A DNA stretch of 64,000 nucleotides from positions 245,017-309,016 of the forward strand of contig NZ_PRLE01000004.1 of assembly GCF_003287495.1 (NCBI RefSeq). Direction: 5' to 3'. This DNA is from Faecalibacterium prausnitzii (GTDB lineage Bacteria > Bacillota > Clostridia > Oscillospirales > Ruminococcaceae). Of the stretch, positions 39,866 to 48,776 are shown piece after piece (the first letter of the stretch is position 1; every line of letters starts with the position of its first letter). The notes under the pieces were generated by a model. It saw only the letters and a program-made list of their open reading frames with translations, was not told where the DNA came from and did not search any database. A program made the translations under genes and the position numbers.

Positions 39866-40516
39866 ATGCGTGACCTGTGCAATCCGGACAAGCCGCTGTT
39901 TGCTGTGCTGACGAAATTGACTTACAGTGCTTACCTGAACATCTTATGGCTCGTGTGCAGCCTGCCCATCGTTACCATCGGGGCTTCTACGACTGCACTG
40001 TTCTACGTCACGATCAAAATGGCGGAAGATCGGGACGATGGTCTGACCCGGATGTTTTTTAAGGCGTTCCGGGAAAATTTTAAGCCTGCCACAAAACTCT
40101 GGCTTATCCTGCTGACAGTCGGCAGTTTCCTGGCTGCGGATGGCTTTGTGCTGCGCCGAATGTGGAGCGAAAACATTTTCTGGACGCTGCTCACTGCAGT
40201 GCTTATTGGTGCGGCAGTTCTGTACGGCATCGTTCTGCTGTATGCCTTTCCACTGCTGGCACGGTTTGAAAACACCACTTTCGGCATCCTGAAAACAGCG
40301 TTTCTCGTGGGGGTCCGGTATCTGTTTTGCACCCTGCTGATGGCGGCGATCTATGGCATCATGGGGTACGTCATCGTGTTTGTGTTCACGCCTGCGTTCC
40401 TGCTGGGCATGGGTTTCTGCGCCATGCTCTGCTCCTTTCTGATGCTTCGGATCCTCTATCTGATCGGTGGAGACCCTGATGCAGTACACGAGGAATCCGA
40501 CCATGACAAAAACTGA
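39866..40516 (+). CDS. YesL-like membrane protein (DUF624)
   Basis: A 216-residue protein with about five membrane helices. The N-terminal pattern L-N-I-L-W-L-V-C-S-L-P-I-V-T-I-G-A-S-T-T-A-L is the hallmark of DUF624/YesL proteins (PF04854), encoded beside LplB/LplC-type ABC importers throughout Firmicutes. Its task is unknown, perhaps assembly or regulation of the transporter. AAAGGAG precedes ATG 39866. It overlaps the next gene by 14 bases. Confidence 0.85.
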   Translation: MRDLCNPDKPLFAVLTKLTYSAYLNILWLVCSLPIVTIGASTTALFYVTIKMAEDRDDGLTRMFFKAFRENFKPATKLWLILLTVGSFLAADGFVLRRMWSENIFWTLLTAVLIGAAVLYGIVLLYAFPLLARFENTTFGILKTAFLVGVRYLFCTLLMAAIYGIMGYVIVFVFTPAFLLGMGFCAMLCSFLMLRILYLIGGDPDAVHEESDHDKN

Positions 40517-41120
40517 CCGGGATACGCTCCGCTCCCTCCATGGGCGCAAAAAGTGGGAGCACATCTGGGCATATTACAAGCTGCCCATTGCGATCGTGCT
40601 CATCGTCGTCTATATCCTTGGCTATGCAGCCTACCGTCATGTGACGAAAAAAGAGGATGTGCTTTACCTTGGTCTGGTAAATATCACTGCCGGGTCTGAT
40701 CTGACGGAACAGCTTACCACCGGCTTTGCCGAGGCGCAGGGTCTGACCAAAAAGCAACAGGTCGATCTGCTGTCCGGTTTGCTGCTCAGCAAGAGCGAAC
40801 GCGCAGAGGAGCAGTATGTATATGCTTCGGAGATGAAGCTGCTGGGTGCAGTCAGTGCCCAGCGGTTAGATGTTGTTCTGATGGACGAATCTGCACGGGA
40901 TCGACTGTTGGCAGATGATTATTTTCTCGATCTGCGGACACTGGATGCGTCTTTCCATGCACTGCCGGGTCTGAACGCCGGTGGGACCGTGCTGGATATT
41001 TCGGACACGCCGTTTGTCAGGCAGGCAGGTTTTTCTGGCAAGGTCTATCTTGGGGTAGTGCAGAATGCACCGCACCCGGAGCGTGCAGCCGCTTACATTC
41101 ATTATCTGTTCCAGCGGTGA
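40503..41120 (+). CDS. Small single-pass membrane protein of the sugar locus
   Basis: A 205-residue protein with a cytoplasmic basic N-terminus, one membrane helix (I-A-I-V-L-I-V-V-Y-I-L-G-Y) at about residues 29-42 and a mostly extracytoplasmic domain of 160 residues. The start lies within the end of yesL (14-base overlap), so translation is coupled. I do not recognise the domain; L-D-V-V-L-M-D-E and similar stretches suggest a binding-protein-like fold. Its conserved pairing with YesL suggests that the two work together at the importer. Confidence 0.65.
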   Translation: MTKTDRDTLRSLHGRKKWEHIWAYYKLPIAIVLIVVYILGYAAYRHVTKKEDVLYLGLVNITAGSDLTEQLTTGFAEAQGLTKKQQVDLLSGLLLSKSERAEEQYVYASEMKLLGAVSAQRLDVVLMDESARDRLLADDYFLDLRTLDASFHALPGLNAGGTVLDISDTPFVRQAGFSGKVYLGVVQNAPHPERAAAYIHYLFQR

Positions 41121-41163
41121 TCGTTGGGTTTTAGCTTATAGGATAAAAATAAGGAGAAAACGC

Positions 41164-42096
41164 ATGGACATTTTAACGATTGGTGAAGTTTTGATCGACC
41201 TGACCCAGACCGGCAAGGATGCGCGCGGCATTCCTCAGTTTGCCGCAAACCCCGGCGGTGCCCCGGCCAATCTGGCGGTGGCTGCTTCCAGACTGGGCGC
41301 ACAGACCGCCTTTATCGGCAAGGTGGGTGCGGATGCCTTTGGCCGCTACCTGAAAGAGGTTCTGGCAGAGAACAAGGTGGACGTTTCCGGCATGGCGGTG
41401 GATGCAGACCATCCCACCACCATGGCAGTCGTGTCAGTGGATGCCACCGGCGAGCGGGATTTCAGCTTCTACCGCAGCGCCAACGCCGACGTGATGCTGA
41501 GCAAAGAGGACATTTCGGAGGGCGCTCTGAAAGCTGCCAAAATCGTCCACTTCGGCTCGGTCAGCCTCACCGCTGACCCCTCCCGCACCGCCACGCTGGA
41601 TGCTGCCGCCCGTGCCAAAAAGCTGGGCGCTGTTATTACTTATGACCCGAATTACCGTGCCAACCTCTGGAAGAACAAAGAGGATGCCATTGCCCAGATG
41701 AAGGCTCCCCTGCCGCTGGTGGATATCTTGAAAGTGTCCGATGAGGAGCTGCCCCTGCTCACCGGCACCACCGACTGCGAAAGCGGCACAGCCCAGCTTG
41801 CCCAGAACGGCATCCGGCTGATTTTCGTCACCTTGGGTGCAAACGGCGTGTTCTACCGCTTTGGGGAGAAAACTGGCCATGTGGCTGGCGTCCCCTGCAA
41901 GGTGGGCGACACCAACGGCGCAGGCGACACTTTCTTTGGGGCTGCCCTGTCCAAGCTCTGCAAGGAGGAGCTGGACACCCTGACGGTGGACAAACTGGAA
42001 AGCATTCTTGCCTTTGCCAACAAGGCGGCAAGCATCACCACCAGCCGGCACGGCGCTATCCCCGCTATGCCCACCCTTGCAGAAGTGGAGGGCTGA
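41164..42096 (+). CDS. Fructokinase, PfkB family
   Basis: A 310-residue ribokinase-family sugar kinase. The N-terminal signature G-G-A-P-A-N-L-A-V-A-A-S-R-L-G and the C-terminal D-T-N-G-A-G-D motif with the catalytic Asp and anion hole are intact. AAGGAGA precedes the ATG. Encoded between a sucrose importer and two sucrose-active enzymes, it should phosphorylate the fructose they release. The next gene starts three bases after its stop. Confidence 0.92.
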   Translation: MDILTIGEVLIDLTQTGKDARGIPQFAANPGGAPANLAVAASRLGAQTAFIGKVGADAFGRYLKEVLAENKVDVSGMAVDADHPTTMAVVSVDATGERDFSFYRSANADVMLSKEDISEGALKAAKIVHFGSVSLTADPSRTATLDAAARAKKLGAVITYDPNYRANLWKNKEDAIAQMKAPLPLVDILKVSDEELPLLTGTTDCESGTAQLAQNGIRLIFVTLGANGVFYRFGEKTGHVAGVPCKVGDTNGAGDTFFGAALSKLCKEELDTLTVDKLESILAFANKAASITTSRHGAIPAMPTLAEVEG

Positions 42097-42099
42097 CCT

Positions 42100-43929
42100 A
42101 TGGCAGTAAAACAGGAATTTGCGTCCCGGTTTGCCAAGCACAAGGACGAGCTGGAATGGCTGTTCATGGAGTTGTACCACAACCGGGAAGGGCTGGAGGT
42201 TCTGGAGCGGGAGATGGCAGAAGCCTATAACGCCCGCAGCGCCGAGCTGAAAGCACTGGACAAGGCACGCTCTGCCGACCCGGAGTGGTACAAGCGGGGC
42301 AATATGTTCGGCATGACCATGTACACCGACCTCTTTGCCGGAAACTTGAAAGAGCTGGCAAAGAAACTGCCCTACCTGAAAGAGCAGAAGCTGACCTATC
42401 TGCACCTGATGCCCCTGCTGCAAATGCCCCACCCCCACAACGACGGCGGTTATGCGGTGGAGGATTTCGACACCGTAGACCCAACTCTCGGCACCAACAA
42501 AGATCTGGAAAACCTGACCCGGGAGCTGCGGAAAGCCGGCATCAGCCTGTGTCTGGATTTTGTCATGAACCACACCGCCAGCACCCACCGCTGGGCCATG
42601 GCGGCAAAGGCGGGCGACCCGTGGTTTCAGGCGTATTACCATCTCTATGACGACCGCACCATCCCCGACCAGTACGAGCAGACCGTGCCGCAGGTGTTCC
42701 CCAACACCGCGCCCGGCAACTTTACATGGTGTGAGGAAATGCACAAGTGGGTGCTGACCACCTTCCACGACTACCAGTGGGACCTGAACTACGCAAACCC
42801 GGCGGTGTTCGTGGACATGACCAAGAGCATCCTGCATCTGGCAAATCTGGGCGTGGAAGTGTTCCGCATTGACGCGGTGCCCTACATCTGGAAGCAGCTG
42901 GGCACCACCTGCCGCAACCTGCCGCAGGTACACACCATCGTGCGGATGCTCCGCATGGTGCTGGAATGCGTCTGCCCGGCGGTCATCCTCAAGGGCGAGG
43001 TGGTCATGGCTCCCAAGGAGCTTGCCGCCTATTTCGGCACCCCGGAAAAGCCGGAATGCCACATGCTCTACAACGTGTCCACCATGGTCAACCTTTGGGG
43101 TGCCCTTGCCAGCCGGGACACCCGGCTGCTGAAGGCGCAGCTGGATGCCCTGCACGCTCTGCCGGACAACTGCTGGTTCGTGAACTATCTGCGCTGCCAC
43201 GATGACATCGGCTGGGGTCTGGACGAGGCGGTGGAAAACAAGCTTGGCATCGACCCGCAGAAACACAAGGAATATCTGTATCACTTCTACGAGGGCAATT
43301 TCCCCGGCAGCTGGGCAAAGGGCGAGCTGTACAACTACGACCCCGCCACCGGCGATGCCCGCAGCTGCGGCACCACCGCCAGCCTGTGCGGTATCGAACA
43401 GGCACTGGAAAAGGATGATAAAACCGCACTGGACTATGCGGTGAAGCGTGACCTGCTGCTGCACACTGCTATGGCGTTTTTGCAGGGCTTCCCCATGCTG
43501 AACTGCGGAGATGAGATCGCTCAGCTCAATGGCTGGGACTACAAAAACGACCCCGACCGTGTGGAGGACAGCCGCAATCTGCATCGCAGCAAATTCAACT
43601 GGGAGGACGCAAAGCAGCGCACCCAAAAGGGCACGCTGCAAAACCAGCTGTGGCAGGGCATGGAGCAGCTGCGCCAAATGCGTGCAGACCCCTGCTTTGC
43701 CCCGGATGCTTGGGTGACCACATGGGACAGCCACAACCCCGGCGTGCTGGCGCTGGTGCGCAAGCGCGGCGAGGAAACGCTGGTGGGACTGTTCAACTTT
43801 ACCGAGTACCCGGCAGGAGCCAGTCTGGACGCTCTGGGCGGCGAGTATCACACCCCGGAGGGCACTTCCGTCTGGCTGGCAGATGTGGAGCTGGAACCGT
43901 ATCAGGCGCTGTTGGTAAAAAACAAATAA
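42100..43929 (+). CDS. GH13 sucrose-active enzyme, amylosucrase-like
   Basis: A 609-residue alpha-amylase-superfamily enzyme, close in length and layout to GH13 subfamily 4 (amylosucrase / sucrose hydrolase). An all-helical N-terminal domain (residues 1-85) precedes the barrel. The nucleophile is D258 in F-R-I-D-A-V, the acid/base E300 in L-K-G-E-V, and the transition-state stabiliser lies in R-C-H-D368-D-I-G-W. The sequence F-V-M-N-H-T-A and H-N-D-G-G-Y-A-V fit sucrose enzymes. No signal peptide: cytoplasmic. It would split sucrose to fructose and glucose or transfer the glucosyl unit to a glucan. Polymerising and hydrolysing members cannot be told apart here. Confidence 0.85.
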   Translation: MAVKQEFASRFAKHKDELEWLFMELYHNREGLEVLEREMAEAYNARSAELKALDKARSADPEWYKRGNMFGMTMYTDLFAGNLKELAKKLPYLKEQKLTYLHLMPLLQMPHPHNDGGYAVEDFDTVDPTLGTNKDLENLTRELRKAGISLCLDFVMNHTASTHRWAMAAKAGDPWFQAYYHLYDDRTIPDQYEQTVPQVFPNTAPGNFTWCEEMHKWVLTTFHDYQWDLNYANPAVFVDMTKSILHLANLGVEVFRIDAVPYIWKQLGTTCRNLPQVHTIVRMLRMVLECVCPAVILKGEVVMAPKELAAYFGTPEKPECHMLYNVSTMVNLWGALASRDTRLLKAQLDALHALPDNCWFVNYLRCHDDIGWGLDEAVENKLGIDPQKHKEYLYHFYEGNFPGSWAKGELYNYDPATGDARSCGTTASLCGIEQALEKDDKTALDYAVKRDLLLHTAMAFLQGFPMLNCGDEIAQLNGWDYKNDPDRVEDSRNLHRSKFNWEDAKQRTQKGTLQNQLWQGMEQLRQMRADPCFAPDAWVTTWDSHNPGVLALVRKRGEETLVGLFNFTEYPAGASLDALGGEYHTPEGTSVWLADVELEPYQALLVKNK

Positions 43930-44012
43930 GTAAAACGAGTCATCCGGCTCTCTCTTTTCGCCAAAGTTTTCGTTGCGTTTTCTTTCAAACTGCCGAAGTG
44001 GCGTGTTCTCAA

Positions 44013-44358
44013 AAGTTCGCGTTTGCGAAGCGAAGCGGAGCAATGAAAGCCCCAGTGGGGCTTTTATCGCAAGGCAAGAAATTAGCGCAACATTCAACCA
44101 GCATATTTGCGATATGCAATTCAACGTTGTTGCTGTTGCATTAAAAAGTTGAATTGCTATAAGCGACAAAACGGTCTTGCGCAGCAAGATGGAGGGGCCT
44201 CGCCCCGACAAGTTCACGTTTGCGCAGCGCAGCGGAGCAATGAAAGCCCCAGTGGGGCTTTTAAGCGACAGAACGGTCTTGCGTAGCAAGATGGAGGGGC
44301 CTCGCCCCGACAAGTTCGCGTTTGCGCAGCGCAGCGCAGCAATGAAAGCCCCGGTGGG
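44013..44358. repeat. Array of three-hairpin repeats
   Basis: Units begin AAGTTCRCGTTTGCG and contain AAAGCCCC-RGT-GGGGCTTT, TCTTGC-gYA-GCAAGA and GGGGC-CTC-GCCCC. Unit 1 (44013-44209) is split by a 90-base insert at about 44070-44160; unit 2 runs 44210-44311 (102 bases); unit 3 (44312-44358) is cut short at the TRAP remnant. One member lies inside xis at 27218-27310. The approximately 80 bases before the array (from 43948) also resemble 22869-22926. Confidence 0.8.
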
Positions 44359-44518
44359 CAACGCCCTGTTCGTGGGCATCAAGGTGGGCCGCACCACACT
44401 GGCCAAGGTAATGTCCTACATGCTCATGTACTATGCAGCCATCATCCTGGGCCTGCTGCTGGTCACCTACATCCCGGCAGTGTCCATGGTCCTGCCCCAG
44501 GTCACCGGGCTGGTCTGA
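44354..44518 (+). pseudogene. Remnant C-terminus of a TRAP transporter large permease (DctM)
   Basis: The last 54 codons of an open frame encode G-N-A-L-F-V-G-I-K-V-G-R-T-T-L and then a membrane helix, I-I-L-G-L-L-L-V-T-Y-I-P, ending at a stop. This is how DctM permeases of TRAP dicarboxylate/sialic-acid transporters end. The rest of the gene (over 350 residues) and the partner genes are missing; the frame upstream is repeat DNA. It is a deletion scar, still open but not a functional permease. Confidence 0.75.
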
Positions 44519-44555
44519 GTTCTTTTTTCAAGCGATATTTCCAATCTTCTTCTCC

Positions 44556-44597
44556 AAAAAAGGCGGCATCCTCTGCACGGGAGGATGCCGCCTTTTG
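44556..44597. terminator. Bidirectional intrinsic terminator
   Basis: AGGCGGCATCCTC and GAGGATGCCGCCT form a perfect 13-bp stem with a seven-base loop; A-run before and T-run after serve both the TRAP remnant and the convergent MoxR operon. Confidence 0.9.
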
Positions 44598-44624
44598 GCG
44601 TTTTCTCTTACATTTTGAAACGGC

Positions 44625-46163
44625 TCAGATGCCGCCGTGGCGCCGCTCTTCCGCCGCCAGCTCCTGCTGGAGGGCCGCTTTGCGGTGGTCCAGCAGCAGG
44701 TCCTTGTTGTACTGGAAGTACCTCTCACAGCCGTTCTCGGTAATGAACGCATGGGCCGCGGGCGAGAGGGTCAGCTCGGTGACGAACACCACCATCTCCT
44801 GGCTCTCGGCAAAGGCCTGCTCCATGAAATCAAAGGCGGCTTCCAGCGTGGCAGAAGCTGTGTTCTGGGCATTCTCCCGCTCCTCGGCAAGGCTCTGGAA
44901 CTGGGTGCGGAGCAGGTCAAACGCGGGCTGCGCGCTCACGGCCTTGGCACGGCGGAGCTCCGCCTCCCAGGCACGGAGAACGGCATACACCCGCAGGCGG
45001 GTGTTCAGCGCGTCCCGGCTCAGCAGGCCGGCGGCCTGCTGCTTCTGGGTCTCGGCGTCGTAATCGGCCACCATCTGGCTGAAATAGACCGCCGGGCCGT
45101 CCGGAATATCCTCCGGCACCGTGGCAAAGCCCTGCTTGGCCTGCCGCAGGAACGCATAGCAGGCATCGGCCACGGCGTCCTGCTGGCGGGAGGCCGTAAA
45201 GCGGGTATCAAGGCCCGCCAGGATCAGGCTGACCAGGCTCAGACGCTCATCAAAGGGCGCGTTGAGGAGCCGCGCGTAGACAGCAGGCTTGACCTGCCCG
45301 GCCAGAATGTCTTCCACACCGTAATCGTCGCGGTACTTGTAGTAGAGGTCCAGGTAGGCCGAGAAGTCCTCGGCGATCTTCTGGTGCTGGATGTACTCCC
45401 GGATGAGGTCTTCGTCTGCTTTCAGGCCCAGCGTCTCGTAGGTATCCAGCAGGTTGGAGAGGTCCTCCCAGCCGCGGGCGGTGACAAACTGGGTGCCGTC
45501 CACATCGGCGTTGATCTGGTAGAAGTTCTGCGGGTGCAGCTCCAGATAGCTCAGGATGGCGCTGTGGATGCGGGCCCCGCGGGCGTAATCTTTCCAAACC
45601 GAGAGGTCGGGCTGAATGTCCATCCGGCGGACACGGTCCAGGGTGACGATATCGAAATCCCGGACGGATTTGTTGTACTCCGGCGGGTTGCCTGCCGCCA
45701 CGATGACCCAGCCTGCCGGCACCGCCTGGTTGCCAAAAGTCTTGCACTGCAAGAACTGCAGCATGGTGGGGGCCAGCGTCTCGGACACACAGTTGATCTC
45801 ATCAATGAAGAGGATGCCCTCAGAAAGGCCGGTGGCCTCCATCTTGGCATACACGCTGGCGATGATCTCGCTCATGGTGTATTCCGTCACCGAGACATCC
45901 TTGTCGCCATAATGGCGCTGGCGGATAAAGGGCAGGCCCACGGCGCTCTGGCGGGTGTGGTGGGTGATGGTGTAGGCCACCAGCGCCACACCGCACTCCC
46001 GGGCCACCTGCTCCATGACCTGCGTTTTGCCAATGCCCGGAGGGCCCATCAGCAGGATGGGCCGCTGGCGGATGGCCGGGATGGCGTACTCGCCCAGAGC
46101 ATCCTTTGCCAGGTAGGCCTTGACGGTATGCTCAATTTCTTCTTTGGCACGTTTGATGTTCAT
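44625..46163 (-). CDS. MoxR-family AAA+ ATPase
   Basis: A 512-residue protein with an N-terminal AAA+ module: Walker A G40-P-P-G-I-G-K-T47, Walker B I-L-F-I-D121-E, sensor G-N-P-P-E, and a C-terminal region of about 250 residues, mostly helical. MoxR ATPases act as chaperones that work with a VWA-domain partner. ATG 46163 has GTGAGGAG at normal spacing; ATG 46181 lies upstream of that site. The gene starts 25 bases after the VWA gene stop, and both follow a leucine-rich-repeat gene in one operon. Confidence 0.85.
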   Translation of the reverse strand: MNIKRAKEEIEHTVKAYLAKDALGEYAIPAIRQRPILLMGPPGIGKTQVMEQVARECGVALVAYTITHHTRQSAVGLPFIRQRHYGDKDVSVTEYTMSEIIASVYAKMEATGLSEGILFIDEINCVSETLAPTMLQFLQCKTFGNQAVPAGWVIVAAGNPPEYNKSVRDFDIVTLDRVRRMDIQPDLSVWKDYARGARIHSAILSYLELHPQNFYQINADVDGTQFVTARGWEDLSNLLDTYETLGLKADEDLIREYIQHQKIAEDFSAYLDLYYKYRDDYGVEDILAGQVKPAVYARLLNAPFDERLSLVSLILAGLDTRFTASRQQDAVADACYAFLRQAKQGFATVPEDIPDGPAVYFSQMVADYDAETQKQQAAGLLSRDALNTRLRVYAVLRAWEAELRRAKAVSAQPAFDLLRTQFQSLAEERENAQNTASATLEAAFDFMEQAFAESQEMVVFVTELTLSPAAHAFITENGCERYFQYNKDLLLDHRKAALQQELAAEERRHGGI

Positions 46164-46187
46164 AGCAAACTCCTCACGCATTGTGAT

Positions 46188-47624
46188 TCACGAATTATTG
46201 AGGTCGCGGTAGAGGTCGTCCTCCTCGCTCATGGCCTCGGCCAGCGCCGAAGCCGACCGGGCCGCCGGGCCCGCAAACTCTTCCTCGTCCAGCACCACTT
46301 TCATGGCCCAGGGCGGCACATTGGCATCGTCGAACCGCTCCCCCAGAAAGAGGAACGCGGCTTCATACGGCGGGCGGCGGGCCGGGTAGGTGCCCATTCC
46401 GTCCGTAAAGTAGAGCAGGCCCCGCAGGTTGGTGAACTGCTTTTCGGCACACAGACGATCAACATACTCGAACGCCGGGCGGAAATCCGTTCCGCCGCCG
46501 CCCCGCAGCTGGAAATGGTTCATGGCATGGATGAGCTCATCTTCATTGCGGATGAGCAGGTCCTGCTGGACGGTGTTGTCCGCCTGGATCAGGTGCAGGT
46601 TCATCCGGTGGAAGAAATTTTCCCGCCCTTTCAGCAGGGTGTAGGTCTCGGCCAGGAACGCCCGCACCAGCTCGCCGGAGGTGGAATAGCTGGTGTCAAT
46701 GACGAGGGCCAGCTCCTCGATTTTCTTACTTTCCCGGGTCTCCAGCGGCTCAATGAGGGGCATGTTGCCGTAGACCGAAAGGCCGTAGGTATAAAAGTTC
46801 AGATCAAATTCATCCGGGTCAAGGTGCACTTCCTCCCGGGTGATGCAGAACCGGCGCAGGAAATCTTTGTAGCTGCGGCGGCTGCGGTTGGCGGCCTTGA
46901 CCTGCTCCTTGAGCGCGTCGGCCCCCTCGCCCGCCTCTTTATCCCGCAGCTCCAGCTCGGTCTGCATCCGCTCCCCGATCTTCTGCCAGGTCTTCTGGGG
47001 CAGGGGCGTGGGCATCTGCTGGGGCTGCTCCGGGGCGTCCTTGGGCCAGAGGCGGTGGTCGTCGGTGTAGAACTCCCGCTCCAGCTGGCGGAGCACGCCA
47101 GGCGTCTGGCCCAGCAGCCAGCGGTAGGTAGGTGCTGCCGCCACCACTTTCTGCTCGGCCTTGATCTCCTCATAGGCGTGCTGACGGACATAGCTCAGCG
47201 GGCGCTGGACGCTTTTGCGGCCCAGCCCGTCGATGACATTTTCCACCGCGATGTCACAGGCCAGGTGCCACAGGCGCTTGTCCCGCCGCCCTTTGGTCCA
47301 CAGGTGGCGGAAGATGCAGTGGAACACCGTGTGTAAGTACAGGCGGTTGAGGTATTTCGGGTTTTCCTTGTACAGCCGCAGCAGGGCGCTGGGCTGGTAG
47401 CAGAGGATGCGGCCATCGGTGGCCAGCACCCCGCACCGCTCGTCCGGGGTTGGGCTCAGGGCCGAGAGGGCCATATCCAGAAATCGGAAGTCCAGATACA
47501 GCCCGCTGCGCACCACGGCCAGCACCTCGCCGCCCATCCGCGCCTGCCACTCCTCATGGGTCTCGGGCCGTTTGGACTCGAACGGCTTGCGCGGGTCGAA
47601 GAATTTTTCCTTTTCAGAAATCAA
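46188..47624 (-). CDS. VWA-like / metallopeptidase-like protein (DUF2201 type), MoxR partner
   Basis: A 478-residue protein. The N-terminal half contains H-T-V-F-H-C-I-F-R-H, a zinc-peptidase-like motif of the DUF2201 / COG3864 family, and the C-terminal half is a VWA-like domain with L-V-I-D-T-S-Y-S-T-S (a MIDAS-like D-x-S-x-S) and later G-G-G-G-T-D-F. I chose TTG at 47624, six bases after GAGGT; the start overlaps the stop of the upstream gene by 11 bases. Pairing with MoxR is typical. The substrate is unknown. Confidence 0.8.
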   Translation of the reverse strand: MISEKEKFFDPRKPFESKRPETHEEWQARMGGEVLAVVRSGLYLDFRFLDMALSALSPTPDERCGVLATDGRILCYQPSALLRLYKENPKYLNRLYLHTVFHCIFRHLWTKGRRDKRLWHLACDIAVENVIDGLGRKSVQRPLSYVRQHAYEEIKAEQKVVAAAPTYRWLLGQTPGVLRQLEREFYTDDHRLWPKDAPEQPQQMPTPLPQKTWQKIGERMQTELELRDKEAGEGADALKEQVKAANRSRRSYKDFLRRFCITREEVHLDPDEFDLNFYTYGLSVYGNMPLIEPLETRESKKIEELALVIDTSYSTSGELVRAFLAETYTLLKGRENFFHRMNLHLIQADNTVQQDLLIRNEDELIHAMNHFQLRGGGGTDFRPAFEYVDRLCAEKQFTNLRGLLYFTDGMGTYPARRPPYEAAFLFLGERFDDANVPPWAMKVVLDEEEFAGPAARSASALAEAMSEEDDLYRDLNNS

Positions 47625-48711
47625 AATCGTACCTCTTTTTGTTGGGCCGGGCCGCAAACTTTTTGTGCTCGGCGTCGGCCAGCAGAGCGGCAGCAGAAGC
47701 GTTGTCGGCCTTGGCCGCCAACGCCGCACCCGCGGCAAAGGCATCTTTATCAAACACATCCAGCGCCAGCAGGGCCCGCAGGCCGTCCATGTCCTGTGCT
47801 TTCAGCAGCCGGACAAGCACCCGGCCCGTGTTGGCCGCCAGAAAAGCCCGGTAATGCTCGGCAGCGGCACTGCTCAGGCTCCAGGGCCAGCGCAGACGGT
47901 CAAAGCAGAGCATGGCCATAATGTTGGCGTCATCCGCGTCGTGCCCCTGCGGGAAGATGGCGTCGTATTCGACCGGGAGGAATTTCCCATCCAAAAAGCA
48001 CTGTCTGTAATGGTATCCCTGCCCCGAAAACGTGTGGAGCAGAATGTGCGCGGGAGTCTCCTCAATGTCTTCCCAGTAGGCGGGGTACCACAGACCCGCG
48101 AGGGGCCGGGCCTCTCCCTCTGGCCAGAATAGCGCCTGCACCGCCTCGGTAATGCTGCCCGCCAGCGCAAACAGGCCGGTGGCCTGCTCCGGCCGGGCCC
48201 GGATGACCAGCGTTTCCAGTGCAAAGCAATTGAGGAAGACATCGCTGCCCATGGTCAGCTCCCCCGCCCCGGCCGAAAGGCGGCGCAGGCGGCGACAGTT
48301 GTAAAAGGCACAGCTCCCGATGACCCGCAGGCTCCCGGGCAGGATCAGTTCCTCCAGAAAGCTGCCGCAAAGGGGATGGAGAGCTTCTTCCCCGCTCCGG
48401 GCGGCAGTAGAGGCTTCTCCGTCCCCGAAGTCCAGATCATACCGGGCAGGAGAAGCGCCCGTCAGATCGCGTCCAAAGGCCCGCAGGAGGCGCGCGGTGC
48501 CGTCCGGCTCCACCGCATAGCGGCAGAGCTCTTCCGGCGCAGGCAGACCGCGGGGCTTCTCGGAGAAGCAGTAATCCCCCAACTCGGTGATGGTCAGCGT
48601 GCCCCCCTCCGGGGCGGACAGAGCCTCCGGCAGGGTGATGCAGGGCTCGTCCCCATACACGCGGACGAGGCGGGCCGTATCGTTTTTAAAAGGCAGAACA
48701 TCCAGAAACAT
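47614..48711 (-). CDS. BspA-type leucine-rich-repeat protein
   Basis: A 365-residue cytosolic protein with LRR_5 units (residues about 120-180), such as L-P-G-S-L-R-V-I-G-S-C-A-F-Y-N-C, followed by a helical C-terminus with ankyrin-like spacing (L-L-K-A-Q-D-M-D-G-L-R-A-L-L-A-L). There is no signal peptide, unlike secreted BspA proteins, so it acts inside the cell. ATG 48711 is preferred, although the ribosome site is weak; a GTG upstream lies in a terminator stem. By position it is the third component of the MoxR-VWA operon and may provide target recognition. Confidence 0.75.
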   Translation of the reverse strand: MFLDVLPFKNDTARLVRVYGDEPCITLPEALSAPEGGTLTITELGDYCFSEKPRGLPAPEELCRYAVEPDGTARLLRAFGRDLTGASPARYDLDFGDGEASTAARSGEEALHPLCGSFLEELILPGSLRVIGSCAFYNCRRLRRLSAGAGELTMGSDVFLNCFALETLVIRARPEQATGLFALAGSITEAVQALFWPEGEARPLAGLWYPAYWEDIEETPAHILLHTFSGQGYHYRQCFLDGKFLPVEYDAIFPQGHDADDANIMAMLCFDRLRWPWSLSSAAAEHYRAFLAANTGRVLVRLLKAQDMDGLRALLALDVFDKDAFAAGAALAAKADNASAAALLADAEHKKFAARPNKKRYDFDF

Positions 48712-48728
48712 AAAAAACTCTCTCACAA

Positions 48729-48762
48729 CAAAAAACTGCCGCACAGTCTCGCCGTGCAGCAG
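48729..48762 (-). terminator. Terminator after the FMN-binding protein gene
   Basis: Minus-strand CTGC-t-GCAC and GTGC-g-GCAG pair, followed by six T residues. Confidence 0.78.
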
Positions 48763-48776
48763 TCCAAATCAAAGCG

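Noticed and set aside
44637..47336. An 899-codon plus-strand frame across the MoxR-VWA operon
   Set aside because: It spans two well-supported genes on the opposite strand and has low-complexity composition.
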